Origin: Desulfosporosinus sp. FKB
GTDB taxonomy: Bacteria > Bacillota > Desulfitobacteriia > Desulfitobacteriales > Desulfitobacteriaceae
DNA: 32,515 nt
NCBI RefSeq assembly: GCF_002196705.1
Contig: NZ_NADJ01000009.1
Location: forward strand, 1 to 32,515
Reading direction: 5' to 3'
Below, piece after piece: positions 8,298-16,645 of this stretch. The notes beneath the pieces are model-generated. The model searched no databases. It was not told where the DNA came from and saw nothing but the letters and a program-made list of their open reading frames with translations. The position numbers and the translations under genes were made by a program. The first letter of the stretch is position 1. Every line of letters begins with the position of its first letter.

Positions 8298-9361
8298 ATG
8301 TATAAAACAAATAAACGTTTACTGTTTTTATCCGCAGTCGCAGTCCTTTGTATTCTAATGGCAACGATTTTTCTTATTGCTAATTCTAAGAATACCTCTC
8401 CTAAGAGAATTCTTTCGATTAACGGTTGGATACCTTACTGGAATCAAGCGATAGCTATTACCTCCGTTAAGAATAATCCGAAAGTATTTAATGAGATCTC
8501 ACCCTTCTGGTATGACGCGACAAAGAGTGGCAATATTAAACCACTTAATAACTCAGAAGATCCTCAAATAATCAATTACGCTCAGAATAAAAAATTAACT
8601 CTCACACCCTTAATCAGTAACGAATTCAGCTCAAGTTTAATATCCACCATTGTTAATGATCCTTTATTGATGCAAAATCACATCCAAAATATTGTCGACA
8701 AAGCAACATCTCTGGACTACTCAGGAATAGACCTTGATTACGAAAATGTTTTACCATCCGATAAAGAGGCCTTTACTTTGTTTGTCCAAAAATTAGCAAA
8801 TGCACTTCATAAAAAAATAAGCTTCTTTATGTAACCCTAACTTCGAAGACTACAGCAAGTGAACACCCTGGACAGGATTACAAAGCAATTGGTGAAGCAG
8901 CCGACAAAGTCCGTATTATGGCCTATGATTATTCTTGGTCAACGTCCAGCCCCGGCCCCATTGCTCCTGTGGATTGGGTCAATAACATAATTTCCTATGC
9001 TACATCGGTTATTAATCCTAATAAAATCGAATTAGGCATTCCAGATTACGGCTATAATTGGTCGGGCTCTAAAGGTATAGGAATAGATTATTTGCATGCT
9101 ATAAATACAGCCGCTCGTTATAACAGCAAAGTTACCGATGATACAAATAGCGGTCCACATTATACCTACTCAGATAAAAAAGGCAACCATACTGTATGGT
9201 TTGAAAACGAAACATCCATTCAACCTCTTCTCGACCTAGTAAACAAGTATAACCTAAACGGGATTTCAATTTGGAGTTTGGGGGGTGAAGATCCTAAAAT
9301 TTATACGGCAATTAATGCTAAATTTCCATCCATTGTAGAAATCGCAAGGTTAAATAAATAG
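8298..9361 (+). pseudogene. GH18 glycoside hydrolase (YaaH/YdhD-like), single frameshift
   Basis: Two open frames, 8298-8834 and a second covering about 8822-9361, are halves of one secreted glycosidase of the kind that acts on chitin or spore cortex/peptidoglycan. The first half has an N-terminal membrane or signal helix (about 8-28), the barrel start ILSINGWIPYW, and SGIDLDYENV at 142-151. Catalytic Glu149 and Asp145/147 are present, but the first Asp of DxxDxDxE is Ser. The second half has VRIMAYDYSW, then PDYGYNW and GISIWSLGGEDP, all normal GH18 blocks. Adding one A to the A7 run at 8811-8817 restores a single 354-codon frame reading HKKNKLLYVTLTSKTT. GAAAGG precedes the ATG by about nine bases. 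It may be a true pseudogene, a slippage-controlled gene, or a sequencing error in the homopolymer. Confidence 0.88.
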
Positions 9362-9806
9362 CTAACATCTCGAGCTTTTAACATACGGGCCTTGAGAACC
9401 CAGTCTTAAGGTTGGCAAGTCGGCCATTTTCAAAACACCTTTCTCATAATATTTTTATATTAATACTATGTGAATAATCATGAAAAGTTCAAATTATTCA
9501 ACCACCCGTCGCCATAGATCCGATCATTCTCCACCTGTGACTGTTTCTTAAACAAAAAGTCTATCTTGACCTTTTGCAAAAATAATAGCCCGCAAATTCG
9601 ACTTAATACTCACCCGCAAAATTGAGGAGGATTGATTGACAAATCCCATTAACAGGGCCAAAATGATACACCTATCAAAAAATATCCTACGCCCGGTAAT
9701 TAACCAGATCGTAGGATAGATAGTTTGGTACTGAGAGATAGCATTACTAAAAAAATGATAGTAGTTTACCAGTTTAACGTTTGACCATATTTAGCTGCTT
9801 TCTGCA
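9362..9806. other. Gene-free spacer between convergent genes
   Basis: AT-rich spacer between the plus-strand GH18 gene and the minus-strand gene ending at 9807. Apart from the terminator at 9677-9718 I see no feature and no credible small ORF with a ribosome binding site. Confidence 0.5.
9677..9718 (-). terminator. Intrinsic terminator of the 9807-10211 gene
   Basis: TATCCTACG (9683-9691) pairs with CGTAGGATA (9710-9718); on the minus strand the stem is followed by TTTTTT. It lies 89 bases after the stop of the minus-strand gene. Confidence 0.7.
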
Positions 9807-10211
9807 TTAAGCTTTAGCATCTATTCCACGGGCAAAGGCCTTTGTTTGAGCACTTGCTTGCTTAGCACTAGCCTGTTTATCATCAGCAAGTTCTTGCACA
9901 CGATGCATTTGAGACTTTACAGCCTGCAAAGCTTGTTGATATCTGGCAATCAACTGTGCGCTCCCATGCTGACGTTGCAATTGCGTAATTTGGCTTAAGT
10001 CCTGATTTGCTTGCACTGATAACAAAGTCGGATCAGTTGTGGTTACCACTGTTGACGGAGTTGATGTGCTCTGAGAACTTAATGAAACGATCGCAGCCTG
10101 ACTTGTTTGGCTGCTTTTTGCAGTTTGACTTATTTGCCCAGTCCTTGCCGCCTGGCTGACTTGGTTACTTTTTGCAATCTGACTAGTTTGAATTACTGCT
10201 GATACATTCAT
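9807..10211 (-). CDS. Hypothetical Ser/Gln/Ala-rich protein with N-terminal repeats
   Basis: I do not recognise this 134-residue protein. The start has a very strong ribosome binding site (AAAGGAGG, eight bases before ATG) and a terminator follows the gene, so it is very likely expressed. Residues about 8-43 are an imperfect repeat of seven or eight residues built on SQxAxxxQ (TSQIAKSNQVSQAA, then TGQISQTAKSSQTSQAA). A Thr/Ser-rich hinge follows, and residues about 66-125 are Gln/Ala-rich with predicted long helix or coiled-coil character (DLSQITQLQRQHGSAQLIAR). There is no signal peptide, membrane helix or Cys. It may be a small structural or spore-associated protein, but nothing in the sequence proves that. 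Confidence 0.7.
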   Translation of the reverse strand: MNVSAVIQTSQIAKSNQVSQAARTGQISQTAKSSQTSQAAIVSLSSQSTSTPSTVVTTTDPTLLSVQANQDLSQITQLQRQHGSAQLIARYQQALQAVKSQMHRVQELADDKQASAKQASAQTKAFARGIDAKA

Positions 10212-10306
10212 AACGAAAACCTCCTTTCTCTTTTAATATCGTAAATAATCATTGCGAATCTCAGCGAGTTCGTATGAAATTAGATTAAATTTAGATTAAA
10301 AATATC

Positions 10307-10804
10307 TCACACCCAAGTGATAGTATTATACTCCACATCAATCGACTTTCTAAGACTAGGATTAATTAAAAATACTTTATCTAATTTACCATAGTTTTCA
10401 CGAATATCCACATCTAAATTATAAGTCTTTGAATCTGAGAGTTTAAAATACTGAGCCTGATTATTTCCCGGTGGAGTTGACCAAGTATGGCCATCAGGGT
10501 TATATGATCGATGACACAATACAGCTCTTCCTCCACTAACTACAATTTCATATTTATTGTGTCCCTTAGGATTATCTAACGCTATCATGGATTTCCCTTT
10601 TTGCAGTTGTCCGGTAAGTATTTGCTTTCCGACTTTAACCGATTCTTCGTGTTCGTATTTTATAATATTAATTATTTTAAATAAGGCGCTTGATATGGTT
10701 TTTCCTAATAAACTACCATCACATAAAGTAGTTTCATTGTTGTCCCAAAAAACTACTTTTTTAATATAGAGTTTTCCAATGCCCGGAAGATCCACTGAAA
10801 TCAT
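10307..10804 (-). CDS. Hypothetical soluble protein
   Basis: I do not recognise this 165-residue protein. The ATG is preceded by GGAGG eight bases upstream, which supports a real gene. It starts with a beta-like segment (ISVDLPGIGKLYIKKVVFWD), has a short hydrophobic helix near 38-48, and a C-terminal half rich in aromatic, Gly and Asn residues (SYNPDGHTWSTPPGNN). No membrane segments or signal peptide are evident. It lies between the antiporter gene and the repeat-rich gene on the same strand, about 130 and 95 bases apart, so an operon is possible but not shown. Confidence 0.6.
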   Translation of the reverse strand: MISVDLPGIGKLYIKKVVFWDNNETTLCDGSLLGKTISSALFKIINIIKYEHEESVKVGKQILTGQLQKGKSMIALDNPKGHNKYEIVVSGGRAVLCHRSYNPDGHTWSTPPGNNQAQYFKLSDSKTYNLDVDIRENYGKLDKVFLINPSLRKSIDVEYNTITWV

Positions 10805-10934
10805 CCGAAGTCCCTCCTAAAATCGGCCTCCACCCTTCTGTTTTTAAATTGTTACAATTAAATACTGATATTTATTTACGATGACATAGAGGTTTAATAT
10901 TGAATACTTAAAAGTAAAATGCGGATAGGAAAAT

Positions 10935-12260
10935 TCAACAAGCTTTATGAGGAAAAAGCACAACTTCTTCTTGAGGTTTGATAATAGTAAGGTCTTCATC
11001 CCCAGGCATAAGCCGTTTGCCTTTTTTCAAGATAAAGCGAAGCCATGATCCTGCCATCCAAGATGTAATCAGCGCCAGCATGACAAGAATAGCAAAAAAG
11101 TTCTGGTTAATGATCCCTAGCGAGAAAGCGACTGTTGATAATACGATACCAGGCCCCCCGCGTGCATTCATCGCAGCTGCAAAATTAGCACTTGTTAATT
11201 TATCTATTTTAATGAAACGACAAGTAAAATATACAACAAGACTTTGGACTAGCGTCGCAAAGAGCAAGTAGAGAACAAAAAAAACCACATTAAAGTTTTT
11301 GGCTAAATTGAGTTCCAACCCTACAATACTGAAATAGAGCGGAATAAAGAAAGCAAAGGAGATTTCATTAACACTAGCTTCCATTCGTTTAAACAAATGC
11401 TCTGGTAAAGTTAATTTGGTCGCAATGCCTGCTAGCAATGCGCCGAACATAACATCAATTCTAAGGTAACTTGCAATATCCGATAGCATCACCATAATAA
11501 ATAAAAAATATCCGACAAACGACGCCCGGAATAGAAAATTAACTCGTTTGGAGTTAATTCGCTTAAGTATCCAAGGAACCCCAAAAAGGCAGCCCAGTAA
11601 AAAGGAAAATGTCACCGTAAGGCTTTTGAGAACAACTCCAGTATTCACACCTTGATGAGCACTGACGATTCCGGAAGCAATTGACAAGGCAACCCACAAA
11701 ATAATATCGTGAACACCTGCAATGCCCACCACAACTCGTGCAAACCTTGAATGCATAATGCCAAGATCAGAAAGGATTTTAGAAATTACCGGGATTGATG
11801 TTACTGCAATAGAGATCGCAATAACGATCTTTAAAGCGATTATATTATTTTCTGACCCTAGAAATTGAGTTGGATCAAAAACATAAGTTGACAACCACCC
11901 CATGATAAAGGGTATTATCGTTGACCCAATGATGATCGCAATCCCGATCTTTCCATCATCCTTTTTAAATTTTGCTTGGAACTTCAGGCCTGATGTAAAC
12001 ATGAGCAGAATTAATCCAAGTTGATAAATGAGCCCAAACAATTTGTCTTCCCCTTGGAAGCCAAGATACAACCAATGAAAGGCATGCGGATAAAAGGATC
12101 CCAAAAAAGTGGGGCCTAAAAATAATCCTCCGCACACCTCACCAATGACTCTAGGAATCGCTAATCGTTCCGCAAAGTACCCCAACAAATTGGCAAAGCA
12201 GAGTAGTAAACCTAATCCTAATAAAAAATGTGCCAGATCGGCTTCTCCTAAACTAAACAT
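10935..12260 (-). CDS. CPA2-family cation/proton antiporter
   Basis: This is a monovalent cation:proton antiporter of the KefB/NapA-like CPA2 family, acting in pH or Na+/K+ homeostasis at the inner membrane. The 441-residue protein has about 12-13 membrane helices. Family hallmarks are the N-terminal LLGYFAERLAIPRVIGEVCGGLFLGPT region, the mid-protein VGIAGVHDIILW segment with the Asp of the transport site, and NARGGPGIVLSTVAFSLGII in the C-terminal half. There is no C-terminal RCK/TrkA-N domain, so it is not a full KefB/KefC channel-like protein. The ATG has AAAGGAG nine bases upstream. It appears monocistronic. Confidence 0.9.
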   Translation of the reverse strand: MFSLGEADLAHFLLGLGLLLCFANLLGYFAERLAIPRVIGEVCGGLFLGPTFLGSFYPHAFHWLYLGFQGEDKLFGLIYQLGLILLMFTSGLKFQAKFKKDDGKIGIAIIIGSTIIPFIMGWLSTYVFDPTQFLGSENNIIALKIVIAISIAVTSIPVISKILSDLGIMHSRFARVVVGIAGVHDIILWVALSIASGIVSAHQGVNTGVVLKSLTVTFSFLLGCLFGVPWILKRINSKRVNFLFRASFVGYFLFIMVMLSDIASYLRIDVMFGALLAGIATKLTLPEHLFKRMEASVNEISFAFFIPLYFSIVGLELNLAKNFNVVFFVLYLLFATLVQSLVVYFTCRFIKIDKLTSANFAAAMNARGGPGIVLSTVAFSLGIINQNFFAILVMLALITSWMAGSWLRFILKKGKRLMPGDEDLTIIKPQEEVVLFPHKAC

Positions 12261-12677
12261 TAAAAAGACTCCTTTCCATTTTTTATTCGATATGACATCT
12301 CAATAGAGGATATATGTTTTTGGATTAGGCGATATCATTAGAATTTCATTAAAAATAGTTTGTTTCGGCCATGAGGGGTAATGGTAAATTATACATATGT
12401 AAATAGGAACTGTTCTCTCATAAGAGGAAATCTGATTCAAAAGGACATATACAGCACCCATCAGATTTCATCACTGTTAAATACATTGCAAAAAGGAGAT
12501 AAAACCGGCAATAGCCGAAACGGATATAGCCCCTGGACAAGTGCACCAGTTAGACCCAATTTTTTCAGCAGCAACAGCATTTAATAACCTGCCATTATGG
12601 ATTCACACATTTGCGCCTTTAACTTTAGAAGATATTAAAGATATTAAAGATATTAATAAACTTTCAAAGAAGTGGTA
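12261..12677. other. Gap left of the IS with coding-like debris
   Basis: No intact gene. On the plus strand about 12497-12677 reads as an open frame (AETDIAPGQVHQLDPIFSAA, then PLWIHTFAPLTLEDIK) that looks protein-like. It has no start and runs into the left end of the insertion element. An adjacent frame from 12381 is open for 67 codons. A 9-base unit GATATTAAA is repeated almost three times at about 12632-12656. I cannot assign a family; it may be a gene cut by the insertion element. Confidence 0.35.
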
Positions 12678-12691
12678 TGCTACCCCCAGAC

Positions 12692-12737
12692 ACCCCCAGA
12701 CAGGACAGTGAAATAAAAAACTGTTCAGTCTGGGGGT
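12692..12737 (+). promoter_or_regulatory. Hairpin masking the orfA ribosome binding site
   Basis: ACCCCCAGAC (12692-12701) pairs with GTCTGGGGGT (12728-12737), and inside it ACAGT pairs with ACTGT. The right arm holds the GGGGG ribosome binding site five bases before the orfA ATG. A second copy of the left arm lies at 12682-12691 and offers an alternative partner. Read-through RNA entering the element would fold and hide the start, a known strategy in several IS families for preventing transposase synthesis from outside promoters. Confidence 0.7.
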
Positions 12738-12741
12738 AATT

Positions 12742-13422
12742 ATGTCACAGCAGAGAAAAATACCAGTAGAAGAAATGATACGAATCGTAGAATTGTATCT
12801 CTCGGGGAAAATAGGATTTACGTCAGCATATAAGGAGGCAGGCGTATCTGACGAGGCATTCAGGAAGTGGCTCATCAGATACAAAACAGACGGTCCCTCA
12901 GGGCTTCTACCCAAGGAACACTACAAAAGATATGCAAAAGAGACCAAGCCCTCGAATGTTCTGGATTATCTGGCAGGAAAAGGATCGAAATGGGAGATCT
13001 GTGAGAGATATGGGGTCAGGGATAAAAGGCAACTTGATCATTGGCTGAAGGCGTATAATTGTCATAAGGATTTCCGAACACAGACAGGAGGAAGTCGCAT
13101 GACGAAAGGCCGAAATACGACTGAACAAGAGAGAATAAAAATTGTAAAGGAGTGCCTATCTACTGGAAACGATTATAATAGGACGGCGCTCAAATACCAG
13201 GTTTCATACCAGCAGGTCTATACGTGGACGAAGAAATACCTTGAGATGGGAGAATCGGGGTTGGAAGATCGGCGAGGACAGCGCGCCGGAACATTGCCGA
13301 GCCGAACACCTGAGGAAGAACTGAAAGACCGGATAGCTCAGCTTGAACGGGAAAACTATGATCTAGAAATGGAGAATGCCCTGCTAAAAAAAGTGAAGGA
13401 ATTGGAGAGGAGGCGACGCTGA
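12742..13422 (+). CDS. IS3-family transposase OrfA (DNA-binding subunit)
   Basis: The 226-residue protein binds the terminal repeats. It has two or three helix-turn-helix units: residues about 8-50 (VELYLSGKIGFTSAYKEAGVS), 70-105 and 120-165 (IVKECLSTGNDYNRTALKYQVS). A C-terminal leucine-zipper-like coiled coil follows (LKDRIAQLERENYDLEMENA). It is longer than the usual 100-170 residues of OrfA because of the extra N-terminal HTH unit, as in the IS150-like groups. It ends at TGA 13420-13422, downstream of the slippery run, so part of the ribosomes should shift into orfB. Confidence 0.92.
   Translation: MSQQRKIPVEEMIRIVELYLSGKIGFTSAYKEAGVSDEAFRKWLIRYKTDGPSGLLPKEHYKRYAKETKPSNVLDYLAGKGSKWEICERYGVRDKRQLDHWLKAYNCHKDFRTQTGGSRMTKGRNTTEQERIKIVKECLSTGNDYNRTALKYQVSYQQVYTWTKKYLEMGESGLEDRRGQRAGTLPSRTPEEELKDRIAQLERENYDLEMENALLKKVKELERRRR
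13386..13393 (+). promoter_or_regulatory. Programmed -1 frameshift site (A7G)
   Basis: Seven A followed by G sit in the orfA frame as A AAA AAA G. Slipping back by one gives a continuous frame (AGT GAA GGA ATT GGA and so on) with no stop into orfB. This is the standard way IS3 elements make the OrfAB transposase. Confidence 0.8.
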
Positions 13423-13454
13423 GCTTCGTAAGGTATCAGTCGGCCTATGAAGCC

Positions 13455-14321
13455 GTGAGACTATTATCAGAGAATCGGTCATTTCCTGTATGGAAGCTCT
13501 GTGCCCTTTTACACATTACCCGGTCAGCTTATTATCGATGGCTGACGCATCCTAAGAGCAAGCGTGAGATGGAGAACGAACGAATTGCAGGCGTTGTTGA
13601 GAAGATCTACAAAGAACATCCTGATATGGGATACCGCAGAATACGGGATGAGTTGGACAGGAGACGCGACATTCATGTGAATGATAAACGTGTCCTTCGG
13701 ATCAACCGAGCCCTTAATATTCAATCAACCATTAAATACAAAAGGCACGGATGCACCAAGAACGCAGCATCGCCAGAATACATAGCCAAGAACTATCTGA
13801 AACGTCAGTTCCACGCAGACGCGCCGAACTCGAAATGGTTGACGGACGTGACAGAGTTCAAATACTATGTTGGGCCGGAAGTCCACAAGCTCTATTTGAG
13901 CGCCATCCTGGACCTGTATGATCGGCGCATTGTCGCCTATGCCATAGGTGATCGCAATGACAACAGACTCGTTTTTGATACATTTGATGATGCTGTGGCC
14001 ACCCATCCTGAAGCACATCCCCTGTTTCATTCGGACAGGGGGTATCAGTATACAAGCCGCATTTTTCACTCGAAACTGCAGGCCGCAGGAATGAAGCAAA
14101 GCATGTCCAGAGTGGCTCGCTGTATTGATAACGAACCGATGGAAGGTTTCTGGGGTATTCTGAAGCGCGAGAGGTATTCCGGGTACAAATTCACCAGCCG
14201 GGAGCACCTTGTTCAAGCCATTTCTGAATACATTTTCTATTATAATTATCGGCGTTTACAGCGCCGCTTATATATAATGACGCCAATGGAGTTCCATAAG
14301 CAGTTCTTAAAGTCCGCATAA
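13455..14321 (+). CDS. IS3-family transposase OrfB (DDE catalytic subunit)
   Basis: This is the catalytic part of the transposase, with an RNase H-like rve core. It starts with the HTH_21 region (DMGYRRIRDELDRRRDIHVN), then the DDE triad: Asp in LTDVTEF, Asp in HSDRGYQY, and Glu in NEPMEGFWG, followed by LKRERY. All three catalytic residues are present. The frame has a GTG at 13455, but it is open upstream to the slippery run near 13392, so the functional product is most likely the OrfAB fusion from 12742 to 14321 made by frameshifting. Confidence 0.93.
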   Translation: MRLLSENRSFPVWKLCALLHITRSAYYRWLTHPKSKREMENERIAGVVEKIYKEHPDMGYRRIRDELDRRRDIHVNDKRVLRINRALNIQSTIKYKRHGCTKNAASPEYIAKNYLKRQFHADAPNSKWLTDVTEFKYYVGPEVHKLYLSAILDLYDRRIVAYAIGDRNDNRLVFDTFDDAVATHPEAHPLFHSDRGYQYTSRIFHSKLQAAGMKQSMSRVARCIDNEPMEGFWGILKRERYSGYKFTSREHLVQAISEYIFYYNYRRLQRRLYIMTPMEFHKQFLKSA

Positions 14322-14354
14322 AAAATTGCTACCCACTTTTTAGACGGGTAGCAA
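14320..14354 (-). terminator. Terminator at the IS right end, facing inwards
   Basis: TTGCTACCC (14326-14334) pairs with GGGTAGCAA (14346-14354). On the minus strand the stem is followed by TTTTTT (14320-14325). It should stop transcripts coming from the araC side from running antisense into the transposase genes. Confidence 0.7.
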
Positions 14355-14370
14355 TTCAGCAAACTTCATG

Positions 14371-14451
14371 TTATTTTTTCATTGTCCTATTGACGGGGTG
14401 CACACCATAACGCATTACATAACCTGTTTTATTAATTAAATATTCTTTCAT
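14371..14451 (-). CDS. Candidate small peptide gene, 26 residues
   Basis: This short frame starts 38 bases after the AraC-type gene, on the same strand, with GAGGAG eight bases before its ATG, a better site than that of the regulator. It encodes a basic peptide starting MKEYLINKTG and continuing YVMRYGVHPVNRTMKK, then TAA. There is no Cys and no membrane helix. The short length and lack of homologues I can recall limit confidence. It might be a real peptide co-transcribed with the regulator, or the N-terminal stub of a lost gene. The IS right end begins 18 bases beyond its stop. Confidence 0.4.
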   Translation of the reverse strand: MKEYLINKTGYVMRYGVHPVNRTMKK

Positions 14452-14489
14452 TTGATAATCTCCTCACATTCTTTGTGTTGTCAAAAGCC

Positions 14490-15344
14490 TTATATAGAAG
14501 CAGCGAACTCACGTGAGGTATTCCGAAATTCCGTTGGAGTCATTCCTCTTTTAGCAGTAAATTGTTTTATAAAGTACGTATCATACTCAAATCCAGTAGT
14601 ACGTGCAATTTCATTCAAGCTCATACCTGTATGAGTTAGAAGATCCTCTGCAACTTTTAAACGATATGACAATAAGTATCCCATAGCCGTGTATCCGCAT
14701 AAATCCTGGAACATTCTATTTAGCGATACTCGGTTCACGCGTGAACATTTAGTCAAATCTTCCAAACTGATTTTATCGGAATAATTTGTGTATATATAGT
14801 CTAAAGCTAAATCAACGGGTGATTGTTCACTATGGCGGTTCAACTCCTCAAGTAACCCCAATATTTGTATAAGATACTTTTTTATTCTACATACCCATAG
14901 CGAATCACTTTGTGCATATACTTCCGTCCCCATGACAAAGAACCACTCAAATAGTTGTGTATAAGCTTTCTCAGTTACTATATGTACTCCAGTGTGTACA
15001 TCATCTCTCCTAAAAAGTGAAAGACCTGTTTGTATTTTTAGTTTGGTTGACATGTATCCCTGCGATTCAGAAAAATGAGCAGTATTTAAAAAATCCGGAT
15101 GAAAGCAAAAAGATTGCGAAGACACGTTATACTTTTCTAAGACTTGTATCGTATCATCCATAGACAAACAAAGAATACTGGGTGCAACAATTTTTATAGG
15201 ACGGCCATTTAATTGCACATTTATACTTCCACTTGTAATAAAAATTATAGTTAAGCGCTCCCCATAGCGAAGATTGTCAAAATTTTCGGCTGCAACAAAT
15301 TCAATATATACAGTTCTATTCTTATGGCGGTCAATTTGTGGCAT
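14490..15344 (-). CDS. AraC-family transcriptional regulator
   Basis: The 284-residue protein has an N-terminal cupin-like sensor region (about 10-110, including LTIIFITSGSINVQLNG) and a C-terminal pair of helix-turn-helix motifs: KISLEDLTKCSRVNRVSLNRMF at about 195-216 and MSLNEIARTTGFEYDTYFIKQF at about 244-265, ending TPTEFR. That is the standard AraC/XylS DNA-binding domain. It is divergent from the epoxide hydrolase gene with 143 bases between, so it probably controls that gene and itself. The effector is not evident. The ribosome binding site is weak (AGGGGAA at short spacing). Confidence 0.92.
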   Translation of the reverse strand: MPQIDRHKNRTVYIEFVAAENFDNLRYGERLTIIFITSGSINVQLNGRPIKIVAPSILCLSMDDTIQVLEKYNVSSQSFCFHPDFLNTAHFSESQGYMSTKLKIQTGLSLFRRDDVHTGVHIVTEKAYTQLFEWFFVMGTEVYAQSDSLWVCRIKKYLIQILGLLEELNRHSEQSPVDLALDYIYTNYSDKISLEDLTKCSRVNRVSLNRMFQDLCGYTAMGYLLSYRLKVAEDLLTHTGMSLNEIARTTGFEYDTYFIKQFTAKRGMTPTEFRNTSREFAASI

Positions 15345-15487
15345 ATATTCCCCTATTAACAGATAGTATAGTCAAAAGCTTCATTTATATCATTGTATCA
15401 TAATTTTATAACAGTATACTTGTTATCATATAGTTACCGAACGAAGGTTATGGTTAATAAGGAGCACTAAATGAAAGGAGAATCATT

Positions 15488-16645
15488 ATGGCTGTTGAAC
15501 GTTTTCACATCCAAGTGCCCAATGAAGTACTTGACGATCTAAAATACAGACTGGATCATGTCCGCTGGCCTGATCAATTGGCAGACACCGGTTGGGAACG
15601 AGGTACGGAAATAAGTTATTTGCAATCGCTCATTTCGTATTGGCGGGACCATTTTGATTGGCGTGCGAAAGAATCCGAATTGAACCGCTTTTCACAGTAT
15701 CGCTGTAAAGTCGATGGGATAGACGTACACTTTGTACACGAGTGCGGGAAAGGACCTAATCCTATACCGATTATCATTACCCACGGATGGCCTGATAGTT
15801 ACACACGATACCAGAAGATTATCCCTCTTCTAACTGATCCGGCTCGTTATGGCGGTGACCCCGAGGACTCTTTCGATGTAATTGTCCCTTCACTGCCTGG
15901 ATTTGGCTTCTCTAGCCAACCCAAACAGAGCGGCGTCAACAATTTTCGCGTTTCCGAGCTCTGGGCTAAATTAATGACAGAAGAACTCGGCTATAGCAAA
16001 TTTGCCGCTGCGGGTGGAGATGTCGGCTCCGGTGTTACACGGTATCTGGCTTTAAATCATCCCGAACATTTGATCGGGATCCATTTAACCGACATCGGTA
16101 TTATTCGCAATCTCATGACTGCACAGGATGCTGAACTTTCGGATGAAGATCTGCAATACAAGAAAAGTGCTCTGGCATGGATTGCCCAAGAGGGAGCCTA
16201 TATGTCAATTCAATCGACCAAGCCCCAGACTCTGGCATACGGGCTTTCCGACTCTCCTGTAGGTTTGGCTGCTTGGATTATTGAAAAATTCCGTACATGG
16301 AGCGATTGTAATGGTGACCTTCGGCGAAGATTTAGCGAGGATGAGCTGCTCACGAATATAATGATCTATTGGGTTACAAATACGATAGGGTCATCGGCGC
16401 GTATATATTATGAGAACACGCATTCCTTGCCATCAATGGGGAGTATAGAGGTACCGACAGGCATTGCACTTTTCCCGGCTGATATATTGTTGCCACCCAA
16501 AGAATGGGCTGTGCGCAATCTGAATATAACTCGCTGGACTATAATGCCCAGGGGTGGACATTTTACTGCCATGGAAGAACCTGAACTTCTCGCTGAAGAT
16601 ATTCGCACATTCTACAGATCATTTAGAACCAAAAATAAAAGGTAA
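15488..16645 (+). CDS. Epoxide hydrolase-type alpha/beta hydrolase with EHN domain
   Basis: The enzyme probably opens epoxides to diols through an Asp ester intermediate. Residues about 1-110 match the epoxide hydrolase N-terminal domain (FHIQVPNEVLDDLKYRL, RWPDQ). The core then shows the oxyanion motif HGWPDS (99-104), PSLPGFGFS (134-142), the nucleophile Asp178 in AGGDVGSG, and His near 358 in RGGHFTAMEEPE. Juvenile-hormone-type enzymes and relatives usually have GGDWG, so Val here is a small change. The 385-residue length is normal. AAAGGAG lies seven bases before ATG. It is divergent from an AraC regulator, its likely controller. The natural substrate is unknown. Confidence 0.9.
   Translation: MAVERFHIQVPNEVLDDLKYRLDHVRWPDQLADTGWERGTEISYLQSLISYWRDHFDWRAKESELNRFSQYRCKVDGIDVHFVHECGKGPNPIPIIITHGWPDSYTRYQKIIPLLTDPARYGGDPEDSFDVIVPSLPGFGFSSQPKQSGVNNFRVSELWAKLMTEELGYSKFAAAGGDVGSGVTRYLALNHPEHLIGIHLTDIGIIRNLMTAQDAELSDEDLQYKKSALAWIAQEGAYMSIQSTKPQTLAYGLSDSPVGLAAWIIEKFRTWSDCNGDLRRRFSEDELLTNIMIYWVTNTIGSSARIYYENTHSLPSMGSIEVPTGIALFPADILLPPKEWAVRNLNITRWTIMPRGGHFTAMEEPELLAEDIRTFYRSFRTKNKR

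Larger units (their letters stand above)
12678..14353 (+). mobile_element. Complete IS3-family insertion sequence
   Basis: About 1.68 kb with two overlapping frames, orfA and orfB, related by -1 frameshift, and an intact DDE catalytic triad. Left end TGCTACCCCC (from 12678) and right end GGGTAGCA (to 14353) form a short terminal inverted repeat of eight matching bases starting TG and ending CA. I see no matching target-site duplication of three or four bases, so the exact ends are approximate, or the flanks have changed. Its control features (hairpin over the orfA start, slippery run, antisense terminator) are all present, so the element looks potentially active. Confidence 0.85.
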
